From positions 1-64,000 of the forward strand of contig MPNB01000006.1 in the NCBI GenBank assembly GCA_002238805.1: DNA of 64,000 nucleotides. Direction: 5' to 3'. The DNA is from Rhodothermaceae bacterium bin80. Its GTDB lineage: Bacteria; Bacteroidota; Rhodothermia; Rhodothermales; Bin80. Below are positions 18,052 through 26,232 of this stretch, piece by piece. A model generated the notes under the pieces. That model was given only the letters and a program-made list of their open reading frames with translations. It had not been told where the DNA came from and did not search any database. Both the position numbers and the translations under genes were made by a program. The stretch's first letter is position 1; each line of letters opens with the position of its first letter.

Positions 18052-19452
18052 ATGCTACGTGCAATTATGCTCACACTCCTTACGTTCGGACTCACGACCA
18101 CCAGCTTTGGCCAGAACTGGAAGTTACTTGTTAACGGGGACGACCTTTCCGAATGGGAGCGACTGGGAGGAGAAGCAACCTACACAGCCTCTAACGGCGA
18201 GGTGATCGGCACTACAGTTGCAAATACCCCAAACACGTTTTTGGCTACACAACGGTCCTACGGCGATTTTGCTCTCAACGTCGAAGTATGGGTTGATCCC
18301 GCAATCAACTCCGGCATTCAGATTCGAAGTGAATCCAAGCCGGATTACTTGAATGGCAGAGTGCATGGATATCAGATTGAGATTGACCCCAGTCCTCGAG
18401 CCTGGAGTGGAGGAGTATACGACGAGGCCCGCCGAGGCTGGTTATATCCTATGTCAGCGAATGAAGATTGTCGCGTGGCCTTTAATCCTGACGGCTGGAA
18501 TCATTACTACGTGGAAGCAATCGGACCATCAATCCGCACATGGATTAACGATATACCCTGTGCTGCACTTTACGATGACATGACTTCCTCAGGCTTCATT
18601 GCACTCCAGGTGCATAGTGTACCCGGAGAGGATTTGGCTAACCGCAATGTCCGCTGGCGTAACCTCCGGATTCTAGAAGAAAATGTAACACCGCGTACGT
18701 GGACTAATAATTACGTCGTAAATCTTGTTCCGAACTCACTCAGTCAGCAGGAAATCGCTCAGGGATTCTCCCTGCTCTTTGATGGAGAAACTACCCAAGG
18801 CTGGCGCGGAGCGGGTAAGGAATCTTTCCCTGAAAAAGGTTGGCGGGTCGAAGACGGAATACTTATCGTTGAATCCTCGGGAGGAGCCGAGGCGGCTTAC
18901 GGGGGTGACATCGTTACCGTAGATGAATATTCAACTTTCGAATTCAGCCTGGATTTCAAACTCACCGAAGGAGCGAATAGTGGTATTAAATACTTCATAA
19001 CGGAATCCTATGGCAGCGATGCATCAGCCATCGGGCTGGAATACCAATTATTAGATGATGAACGTCACCCCGATGCAACTCAAGGCGCAGCCGGCAACCG
19101 AACGTTGGCATCACTCTACGACTTAATCCCGGCAGACGAAGGAAAAACCTTTCGTAAACCAGGTCAATGGAATCGTGCCCGTATCGTTGTAACCGGCAGA
19201 CGATTGGACGAGCGCGTCCTAGGCAGCCGCATGGAACAATCCGAGTTTTTGGGGGCGCATGTTGAGCATTGGCTCAATGATCGCAAGGTTCTGGAATATG
19301 AGCGGGGCACACCGGTCTTTGATGCACTGGTAGCCCGTAGCAAGTACGTCGTGTGGGAAGGATTTGGGCATTGGCCTCAAGGCCATATTCTGCTGCAGGA
19401 TCATGGCGACGAAGTCCATTTTCGCAGTGTCAAGGTCCGCCGGATTGATTAG
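18052..19452 (+). CDS. Secreted protein with two DUF1080 domains
   Basis: 466 aa with an N-terminal signal peptide (MLTLLTFGLTTTSFGQN). Two concanavalin-like DUF1080 domains follow: residues about 23-210 (LVNGDDLSEWERLGGEATYT ... YHVEA-type core) and about 235-465 (LLFDGETTQGWRGAGKESFP). Both keep the motif GIQIRSESKP or GIKYFITESYGSD and the basic tryptophan motif. Some members of this family are 3-keto-glycoside hydrolases and others only bind sugars. It overlaps the 3' end of the convergent rhamnulokinase gene by 23 bp. Confidence 0.85.
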   Translation: MLRAIMLTLLTFGLTTTSFGQNWKLLVNGDDLSEWERLGGEATYTASNGEVIGTTVANTPNTFLATQRSYGDFALNVEVWVDPAINSGIQIRSESKPDYLNGRVHGYQIEIDPSPRAWSGGVYDEARRGWLYPMSANEDCRVAFNPDGWNHYYVEAIGPSIRTWINDIPCAALYDDMTSSGFIALQVHSVPGEDLANRNVRWRNLRILEENVTPRTWTNNYVVNLVPNSLSQQEIAQGFSLLFDGETTQGWRGAGKESFPEKGWRVEDGILIVESSGGAEAAYGGDIVTVDEYSTFEFSLDFKLTEGANSGIKYFITESYGSDASAIGLEYQLLDDERHPDATQGAAGNRTLASLYDLIPADEGKTFRKPGQWNRARIVVTGRRLDERVLGSRMEQSEFLGAHVEHWLNDRKVLEYERGTPVFDALVARSKYVVWEGFGHWPQGHILLQDHGDEVHFRSVKVRRID

Positions 19453-20848
19453 GCTGGAAAGTTTCGGTCTGCACACTGGCCGCGGACACCTCACGAACTG
19501 AACTATCCGCAGGCAAACGATTCATTGCTCCGGCCTGGATGAGCAGGTTCCCGAGTGCAGTCGCTTCGGAAGGACCCGCAATGACTGGTACGCCGCAGCG
19601 ATCTGCCGTCCACTGATTGAGTAATCTGTTGCGGCTCCCTCCACCGACAACATGCAGACATTCGAAACGTCTCCCCAGTAAGGTCGAGAGTGACTCGAGC
19701 GTGGTACGATATACTTCGGCCAGGCTTTCCAATATGAGCCGCACGATGTCTCCACGTTCACTTGGTACGGACATACTACGCTCTCTGCACCAATCTGCAA
19801 TGCGCTTGGGCATATTTCCGGGAGTGGAGAATTGTGGGTCGTTGAAGTCAATGGTGTACACAGGAGGCGCTGCCCGGCTTGCCTCATCAAGCAGTTCAGT
19901 ATAGTCAAAGTTCATTCCCGCCTCCCGCCAGACACGCTCACATTCCTGCAGCACCCAAAGCCCGGTTAAGTTTTTCAGGAGTCGAATAGTCCCCCCATAC
20001 CCTACCTCGTTCGTAAACCCAGCCTCCATCGCAGCGGGTGTACAGATTGGCGTGGGGATTTCCACACCAAGAAGCGACCAGGTACCACTGCTGAGGAAGG
20101 CCCAGGATGATCGTTCATCCGCAGGAATCGCCGCAACTGCACAAGCCGTATCGTGCGAACAGCCCGCAATAACAGCTACGTTAGGGATATCTCGCACGGG
20201 ACCAAGTACGGTGCCTGATGGCACGACCCGTGGCCATGTAACCGGATCAATCTGTAAAGCCTTCATCGCCTCAACAGACCATGAACGCGAGTTCGCACTC
20301 AGCAGCTGCGTCGTGCTTGCCAATGACATCTCTGCTACGAAGCGATCACAAAAACGCCAGTGCATGTAATCGGCAATGAGTAGTCTACAACACGTAGCGG
20401 CATAAACCTCGGGGGTCATCTGCTCATCCGCCAGAACCTGAAACAACGTGTTGATTGGATGTGACGCCACTCCTGTCATACTGTACAGTTCCTCCCGTGC
20501 AACACGTTGCCAGGCAAGCACTTCTCCCGAAGCTGATCTGGGATCCCTGTAGACATGCGCACGCCGCAGGGTTTGCATTGTACTGCCCAGAGGCACATAA
20601 TCAACCCCCCATGAGTCAACACTCAGACTGCACAGATCGGGAGCTTCCTTAAGAGCAATCGCCAACCCTTCTTGCATGGAACCCCACACCGCATCCAGAT
20701 CCCAATAGAGCCGCTCTCCTTCAACTTCATTTGGTGTGGCCCAACGATGCACTTCCTGCATCTCCATGCGGCTCCCGTCGAACCTACCCAGAACTGCTCG
20801 ACCGCTGGACGCCCCCAAGTCGAATGCAAGATGTTCGGATGCCTGCAT
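19430..20848 (-). CDS. rhaB: Rhamnulokinase-like FGGY sugar kinase
   Basis: 472 aa from ATG 20848, where the family N-terminus MQASEHLAFDLGASSGR begins; a longer reading to 20902 adds 18 poorly fitting residues. The ATP-phosphate loop LGASSGRAVLGRFDG, the catalytic Asp region LSVDSWGVDYVPLG, LLIADYMHWRFCD and the C-terminal adenosine motif HVVGGGSRNRLLNQWTADR match rhamnulokinases, which phosphorylate L-rhamnulose to L-rhamnulose 1-phosphate in the cytoplasm. No rhamnose isomerase or aldolase lies nearby, so substrate is inferred from similarity only. Confidence 0.85.
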   Translation of the reverse strand: MQASEHLAFDLGASSGRAVLGRFDGSRMEMQEVHRWATPNEVEGERLYWDLDAVWGSMQEGLAIALKEAPDLCSLSVDSWGVDYVPLGSTMQTLRRAHVYRDPRSASGEVLAWQRVAREELYSMTGVASHPINTLFQVLADEQMTPEVYAATCCRLLIADYMHWRFCDRFVAEMSLASTTQLLSANSRSWSVEAMKALQIDPVTWPRVVPSGTVLGPVRDIPNVAVIAGCSHDTACAVAAIPADERSSWAFLSSGTWSLLGVEIPTPICTPAAMEAGFTNEVGYGGTIRLLKNLTGLWVLQECERVWREAGMNFDYTELLDEASRAAPPVYTIDFNDPQFSTPGNMPKRIADWCRERSMSVPSERGDIVRLILESLAEVYRTTLESLSTLLGRRFECLHVVGGGSRNRLLNQWTADRCGVPVIAGPSEATALGNLLIQAGAMNRLPADSSVREVSAASVQTETFQPNQSGGP

Positions 20849-20882
20849 ATGTATATGGCCTTTAGTCAGTTGCCAGCACTCA

Positions 20883-21650
20883 TCAACCGCAAATCCAACC
20901 ATCCACGCTTACATCCAGTCTTTCCTCGAATGCACAGTGATGGCGCGACACACCGTTAGGATAGGCTTTACGCAATTCTGTACAGTTTGCAAAGGGTCCA
21001 CACCCAGCCGTGCTATCCGTCAGAAAGTCAGGATAGGGCGTAGATGTAATCTCCATCTCAAACGAATTACACTCATTGATTTTATCTGCGAGGGAACCTA
21101 GTTCTTCAGGATCAATCGAGAGGCTGTAGGCATTACGTACAGCAATCACCTGCCGAGCAAACCAGCACTGATTATGGGATGGCCACCACTCTGCAGCATC
21201 CTGGGCTCCCTTGCCGCGGTTAATTACACTGTTCACCAGAACCAGATTGAGTGTGTCATTGGCGAATTGCTCACGGATATCTCCGTCCAATCTATCACTG
21301 CATAACCCACTGTCATGAGCTTCTCGCGCTGCCACGATGTGTTCAATATCTACAGAATCTCTCGAGTCGTACCAGCGCAGCTCATAAGGATCGTATATGC
21401 CGCCATATCTCAGGATCAATCTGTTTTCATGAGATTGAGAATGCCTGTAATCGCTGCGATTATAAGCACAGGATTGTAGCTCCGGGGCAACCCTAAGACT
21501 TTCCAATGCCCTTAGAACTTGATCGCGGACAGATTCTGTAATCGACTCTTTTTCGTAATCGGCCATCATAGTCGATGCACACCCTTGCAATAACAAGACA
21601 ACAAGGATGCCACAAAGAAGAAGTGCTCTTACGTGGCACTGCTTACCCAT
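20883..21650 (-). CDS. HNH-nuclease lipoprotein with Excalibur-like tail
   Basis: 255 aa. The N-terminus (LLCGILVVLLLQGCAS) is a lipoprotein signal. The central domain has SVDIEHIVAAREAHDSGLC and ANDTLNLVLVNSVINRGKGA with DAAEWWP, the HNH arrangement of the DUF1524/GmrSD-like nuclease fold, here exported. The last 40 residues (CGPFANCTELRKAYPNGVS ... HHCAFEERLDVSVDGWICG) resemble the Excalibur calcium-binding motif. Secreted HNH-Excalibur proteins are known extracellular nucleases in other bacteria. Degenerate copies of the tail lie just upstream. Active-site His is present. Confidence 0.75.
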   Translation of the reverse strand: MGKQCHVRALLLCGILVVLLLQGCASTMMADYEKESITESVRDQVLRALESLRVAPELQSCAYNRSDYRHSQSHENRLILRYGGIYDPYELRWYDSRDSVDIEHIVAAREAHDSGLCSDRLDGDIREQFANDTLNLVLVNSVINRGKGAQDAAEWWPSHNQCWFARQVIAVRNAYSLSIDPEELGSLADKINECNSFEMEITSTPYPDFLTDSTAGCGPFANCTELRKAYPNGVSRHHCAFEERLDVSVDGWICG

Positions 21651-21738
21651 ACCTCAATGTCGCCTGTGAAGAAAGAATTTTGCTCTAAACTACGGTCGAT
21701 TCGCTTAACTGCCATGCTTTTCAGGTACCACCACTCAA

Positions 21739-22110
21739 TTACTGCGAATCTACCATCACGATTTGCACCCAACCTCTCTCGTACGCACAATGCTGACGCA
21801 ATACACCGTCGCGGTAGGCTTTACGCAGTTTTGCACAGTTTGCAAGGGAACTGCACACAGCCGTGCCATCCGTTAGGAAATTGGGATACCGTGTGTCTGG
21901 AACCACTACCATTTCGAATTGAGCTGCATTCCCTGCGTATTTCTCAGATGATTTCAAACACAACGATGCACTCTGACAATCATAGCCACGAATCATTTAG
22001 GATAGCCCCTGCAATCTGTCAAGTTGAGACTGAGCGCTTTCATCCGCCAGAAAATCTGGGCTGTAAACTCTGCCACCTCCCGTTCTCCGAACCGAGGGGG
22101 AGATTATGAG
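21739..22110 (-). pseudogene. Decayed copies of the Excalibur-like tail
   Basis: Reading leftward, YPNFLTDGTAVCSSLANCAK and LRKAYRDGVLRQHCAYE (21770-21905) repeat the C-terminal domain of the neighbouring HNH protein (YPDFLTDSTAGCGPFANCTE). Further out, about 22030-22070, YSPDFLADESAQS looks like the start of a third copy. None is in frame with a start and signal. They are best explained as tandem duplication followed by decay. No other gene is visible between 21651 and 22320. Confidence 0.55.
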
Positions 22111-22320
22111 CCACAATGCACTCAATCACACCTGATGCATATACACGGGAGTTATGTACATCTTGCCGGACCAATGCTTGGATACAGCAGGGAGCCCTCA
22201 GTGCAAACACTGGGGCTCAGGCACCTGTTTTAGTCAGTTGGCAACCACCCCGTATTCATTCATTTCTCTGGCGCAAATTCTTCATATCAAGGTAAGGTTC
22301 ACGCTAAATACATTGCAGAA

Positions 22321-23316
22321 ATGAGTAGCGGAAAATTTCGCTGGGGAATACTGTCGAGCGCCCGCATCGCCCGACAAAAGGTCATACCTGCCATTCAAAA
22401 AAGTCAATGTGGTGTTGTGACAGCCATTGCCTCCAGAGATGTTGACGTGGCACGTCAGGTAGCTCAAATACATCAGATTCCTGTAGTCTGCCCTTCGTAC
22501 GAGGATCTGATTAATCTGCCAGAGATCGATGCCGTCTATATCCCGCTACCCAACCATCTGCATGTCGAGTGGGCCTCCCTGGCCATAAAAGCAGGAAAAC
22601 ATGTGCTCTGTGAAAAACCCCTGGGGATGAATAAGGTAGATGTAAGACAACTCCAGAGTATTTCCAGACTGTACCCAGAGCAACTGATCTCGGAGGCCTT
22701 CATGTATCGATACCATCCTCAGTGGAGACATACACGTCAACTCATTCGCTCCAAAAGTATCGGTGAGCTTCAAAGTATCCATGTGCATTTTTCCTATGAC
22801 AACAAAGATCCAGACAATATTCGGAATAAATTAGAGTTTGGGGGAGGCGCCTTAATGGATATTGGTTGTTACGGGATTTCTGTTGCACGCTGGTTGTTTG
22901 AATGTGAACCACGGCGGGTTTGTGCACGCATGGTACGGCATCCCGAATTCGGAACAGACGCCTTTACTACAATCCTTTTGGATTTCCCACAAGGAAGTGC
23001 TACCGTCGTGTGTGCTACACAAATGCAGCGCTACCAGCGTGTTATTCTGGTGGGTAGCCATGGTCAAATAACCTTACACACACCGTTCAACGCACCACCG
23101 GACCAAACCGTACGTGTAGAGTACCAGGATAGTAACGAATACAGTGTCCGTGAGATGGGACCAACGGATCAGTTTGCAGAGCAATGTGATCACTTCGCTG
23201 CAGCTGCGATTGATGGTGAGCCCCTGCTTACATCCATTTCTGACTCTGTGTGTAACATGCATGTGATAGATGCATGTTTCCAGAGCGCTCAAACAGATGT
23301 CTGGGTGGACTGCTGA
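22321..23316 (+). CDS. Gfo/Idh/MocA-family oxidoreductase
   Basis: 331 aa. The Rossmann front FRWGILSSARIARQKVIPAI binds NAD(P). CEKPLGMN near residue 100 gives the EKP motif (catalytic Lys). FGGGALMDIGCYGISVARWLF is the family hinge with the active-site GGG..D..CH-like segment. Members oxidise sugars, inositols or related alcohols, often at C3. The nearby DUF1080 and rhamnulokinase genes suggest a sugar substrate, but which one is not visible. It is transcribed alone or with the aminotransferase gene 143 nt downstream. Confidence 0.85.
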   Translation: MSSGKFRWGILSSARIARQKVIPAIQKSQCGVVTAIASRDVDVARQVAQIHQIPVVCPSYEDLINLPEIDAVYIPLPNHLHVEWASLAIKAGKHVLCEKPLGMNKVDVRQLQSISRLYPEQLISEAFMYRYHPQWRHTRQLIRSKSIGELQSIHVHFSYDNKDPDNIRNKLEFGGGALMDIGCYGISVARWLFECEPRRVCARMVRHPEFGTDAFTTILLDFPQGSATVVCATQMQRYQRVILVGSHGQITLHTPFNAPPDQTVRVEYQDSNEYSVREMGPTDQFAEQCDHFAAAAIDGEPLLTSISDSVCNMHVIDACFQSAQTDVWVDC

Positions 23317-23459
23317 AGACGGTAGCTGGCAGGGGCTGTTCTCCTGTATGTCCTCTGTTCTTGGCTACTTGGCACAAGCACGGTTCCTTGCATATGGCTG
23401 TTTGTACATTGTAGGATGTCTGTTTGTACATTATAAACAATCACTATCCCACGTCTAAG

Positions 23460-24560
23460 ATGTCAATGAACCGCCGTGACTGGCTCCGCCTCAGTGCTGC
23501 TGGTGCAGCACTGCCATTCATACCTAGTTTTGCAACGCGGAGGAGCAATAACCCGATTCGCCTTCACAGTAACGAGAACCCGTATGCACCGGCACAGTCC
23601 GCACGCACAGCAATGCGTGAGGCCTTCAGCGAAACCAATCTGTACGCGGAACCGGCTACCTATCGCAGCCTGGAATCCATGATTGCGGCTCGAGAGGGGC
23701 TGAGACCTGAGCACGTAGTCCTTGGAGCCGGATCTACCGAAGTACTCCGCATGGCGGCTATGGCTTATGGACTTAGTGGAGGTGAGGTCGTTACGGGTTA
23801 TCCGACCTATGAGGGTATGGAGGAATCTGCGAAGTCTATTGAAGCACGGGTGCATCGTGTGCCTCTTAAGACCGACAAGAGCCTTGACCTGTCCGCCATG
23901 GACATGCGAACAACAAAGGATGTAAAGCTGGTCTTTATATGCAACCCCAATAACCCAACGGGTAGTATTTGCGACAAAGAGGAGCTTAATGATTTTTGTA
24001 TGGAAATCTCCAAACGATGCGCAATTCTGGTTGATGAGGCCTATTACGAACTGGTCGACCACCCCAGATACAGCAGTGCAGTGCCTCTCGTAAAGGCGGG
24101 AGCCAATATCATTGTCTCGAGAACATTTTCGAAAGTGTATGGCTTGGCCGGATTGCGTGTAGGTTACGCGCTTGCACGCCCTGACATTGCAGAACGCCTT
24201 CGTACATATCGTACTCCCATGGCCGTTAATATCATGGGACTGCGGGCAGCGATTGCATCTCTTAATGACGAACGCTTTTTACATTACAGTAAGACACAAC
24301 TTGAGACCGGCCGCAATCAAATCACAGCTGCACTTCGCGACTGGGGACATGAAGTCGTTGAGTCACACACAAACTTCGTATTCTTCCACCTTGGCCGAGG
24401 AATTGAGGGTTTTCAAAGATCAATGGCCTCCCACGGCATCCTGGTTGGACGTCCATTTCCTCCATATCTGGACTGGTGTCGTCTTAGTATCGGAAATGAG
24501 GAGGAGATGACACAATTTTCGGATGCCTTCCCGAAAGTTATGAGTACATCAACACGTTAG
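23460..24560 (+). CDS. PLP aminotransferase, histidinol-phosphate type, Tat-exported
   Basis: 366 aa from ATG 23460 (or ATG 23466), where MNRRDWLRLSAAGAALPFIP is a twin-arginine-like export signal. It is a fold-type I class II aminotransferase: RLHSNENPYAPAQSA near residue 37, FICNPNNPTGSICDKEELN, LVDEAYYEL and the PLP lysine in SRTFSKVYGLAGLRVGYAL. Cytosolic relatives (HisC, CobD) act in histidine and cobalamin synthesis. An exported form is unusual and its substrate is unknown. The stop is 19 nt from the DUF4159 gene, so they likely share a transcript. Confidence 0.8.
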   Translation: MSMNRRDWLRLSAAGAALPFIPSFATRRSNNPIRLHSNENPYAPAQSARTAMREAFSETNLYAEPATYRSLESMIAAREGLRPEHVVLGAGSTEVLRMAAMAYGLSGGEVVTGYPTYEGMEESAKSIEARVHRVPLKTDKSLDLSAMDMRTTKDVKLVFICNPNNPTGSICDKEELNDFCMEISKRCAILVDEAYYELVDHPRYSSAVPLVKAGANIIVSRTFSKVYGLAGLRVGYALARPDIAERLRTYRTPMAVNIMGLRAAIASLNDERFLHYSKTQLETGRNQITAALRDWGHEVVESHTNFVFFHLGRGIEGFQRSMASHGILVGRPFPPYLDWCRLSIGNEEEMTQFSDAFPKVMSTSTR

Positions 24561-24579
24561 CAGCGATCACCCGGGGAAT

Positions 24580-25329
24580 ATGTTCAGCCGAACCCTGTTT
24601 GTATCATTAACCCTGCTGTTGCTGAGCACTACCTGGCTGACACAAGCAAGTGGACAGGACTCGGGCTTTCAATTTGCAAGAGTCTGGTACGAAAGCCATC
24701 CGGGGCTGAGAAACAACGCTTGGGCCACAGACTATCCGACTGCAGAATACAACCTGCACGAAGCAATCAGCCGTACAACCGGACTTCAACTGGAGGGCCC
24801 GCCAATAGTGGTCTCACTAACCGACGACCGAATTTTTGAGTATGCTGTACTGTACTTGACCGAACCTGGGTATTGGCGCACCAACGAAGAAGAGGTAGCT
24901 AACCTGCGCCGTTACCTTGACCGAGGTGGATTTCTCATTATTGACGATTTCCATGACTATGGCCGTGGACATGTCGGGCCACAGTGGAATAACATGTACG
25001 ACAACATTAAGCGGGTTTATCCTGATCGTGAACCGGTGGAATTAACTGCCGATCATCCAATCTGGCAGATCTACTATGATGTCGACCCAGACGCCGCAAT
25101 CTCAACGAAGAATGGTGGTCCTCGACGATGGGGCGGTATGCGCTTCTCCCCGGAAGATGACATATACTATGCCATATTTGATGATGCGGGTCGGCCGACG
25201 ATCGTTATCTGCTACAACCAGGACATTGGCGACGGATGGGAGTGGCCCGGCGGCCGTAACCTGGGATCGGCCTCGACCGTGAGTTTCCAGATGGCTATCA
25301 ATTTCATCTTCTATACACTCACGCATTAG
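24580..25329 (+). CDS. DUF4159-family secreted protein
   Basis: 249 aa with a signal peptide (TLLLLSTTWLTQASGQD). The rest matches DUF4159: FQFARVWYESHPGLRNNAW, YLTEPGYWRTNEEEVANLRRY, RGGFLIIDDFHDYGRG and HPIWQIYYDV are family landmarks. DUF4159 proteins have a periplasmic glutamine-amidotransferase-like fold and often sit beside MoxR ATPases and vWA proteins. Here no such partners are near. The function is unknown. Confidence 0.8.
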   Translation: MFSRTLFVSLTLLLLSTTWLTQASGQDSGFQFARVWYESHPGLRNNAWATDYPTAEYNLHEAISRTTGLQLEGPPIVVSLTDDRIFEYAVLYLTEPGYWRTNEEEVANLRRYLDRGGFLIIDDFHDYGRGHVGPQWNNMYDNIKRVYPDREPVELTADHPIWQIYYDVDPDAAISTKNGGPRRWGGMRFSPEDDIYYAIFDDAGRPTIVICYNQDIGDGWEWPGGRNLGSASTVSFQMAINFIFYTLTH

Positions 25330-25429
25330 AACCTGCTCCCCATCAGATTCACAGCTCAGAGCAACCCTACTCAGTAAGGCATATGGCGTCAGGGATGAAC
25401 CCCGCTGTGTTACGCTTTTTTTTCGACCA

Positions 25430-25852
25430 TTTTGATTCTTGTGATGGATGCTGACGGGAACCTTCCCAAATAAAACATATTCTAACTGTATCCCGACTGT
25501 GGCACAACCGGAAAAATAAATGCAGATTGCACTACTGATCTTGGTTTTTATTATCCTGCTGGGCGCACTCGCTTGGCACGGTGGACGTGATCTGTGGACG
25601 CAGAGGAGTTCCCCAAAGTCCAAGCTTTATTACGGCATGGCAGCTGCTTTGGGTTTGGTTGTGCTTTGCTCCACAGATATGACCACATCTTCCGAAATAT
25701 CAACGGGGCCCTTCCTCGTGATAGCAGTAGTTATCGCGGGCAGTATATCCCGCCGCTACCGGATATACCGACAACAACATTCAATCTGAGTCTGCTGTAT
25801 CTGGTTACCCTGCCATACCAGTAGGGGCTATCATTCGTTCCTATACTCCGAG
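25430..25852. repeat. Segmental duplication, copy A
   Basis: About 420 bp matching 28718-29132 by eye through the 5' untranslated part, the whole small membrane protein gene and the 3' part. Its right end carries a few codons that correspond on the minus strand to the photolyase C-terminus (EYRNE versus EYRNR). So copy B, next to the intact photolyase, is the probable source and copy A the derived one. Together they bracket the GH3 gene. Confidence 0.6.
25520..25789 (+). CDS. Small membrane protein, paralogue of 28799-29053
   Basis: 89 aa of unknown function. The N-terminus (QIALLILVFIILLGALAWHG) is a transmembrane helix, followed by a charged stretch (WTQRSSPKSKLYYG) and two more hydrophobic segments (MAAALGLVVLCS, GPFLVIAVVIAGS). 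It is closely similar over its length to an 84-aa protein encoded 3.3 kb downstream, and conservation between the two copies supports that it is a real gene. It lies inside a duplicated segment. Confidence 0.6.
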   Translation: MQIALLILVFIILLGALAWHGGRDLWTQRSSPKSKLYYGMAAALGLVVLCSTDMTTSSEISTGPFLVIAVVIAGSISRRYRIYRQQHSI

Positions 25853-25860
25853 CCTCTTTT

Positions 25861-26094
25861 TTATGACAGGATCGAGTGACCGGTGAATATATCCGTACTG
25901 TATGAGTGGATATTATGGATTCTGAACGCACAATATCTACTCAATCGTGGTTTTGTGTTTCTAAAGAGCCGCTCCATAATCTGCTTCTGGTGTTCGTTCA
26001 ATCGGTCCGAGCATCGGTAGAGCGTACTCAGGCTTGGCGGATTCAGGTTCAGGAGTTCCTGAATTCGACTCATTCCACCGCGCTCGTTCCACAT
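25861..26094 (-). pseudogene. Transposase fragment
   Basis: The minus strand reads GGMSRIQELLNLNPPSLSTL followed by YRCSDRLNEHQKQIMERLFR, which resembles the N-terminal part of IS5-type (DDE) transposases (leucine/proline then ST-L-R-DRL). The frame stops at 25861 and nothing of the catalytic core remains. It sits between duplicated copy A and the GH3 gene and may record how the interval was rearranged. The identification is by resemblance only. Confidence 0.35.
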
Positions 26095-26232
26095 CTGATT
26101 ATCAGGGATGGCTTTCAGGGACCGATCTAATCAGATAGGCCAGTAAAAGGGCTCTCGGATGGATACTTTGGTGCCTCATGTTTATTTTCGACTGAATGTA
26201 ATTTACAGACCTGCTACGGGGGAGGGATTCTC

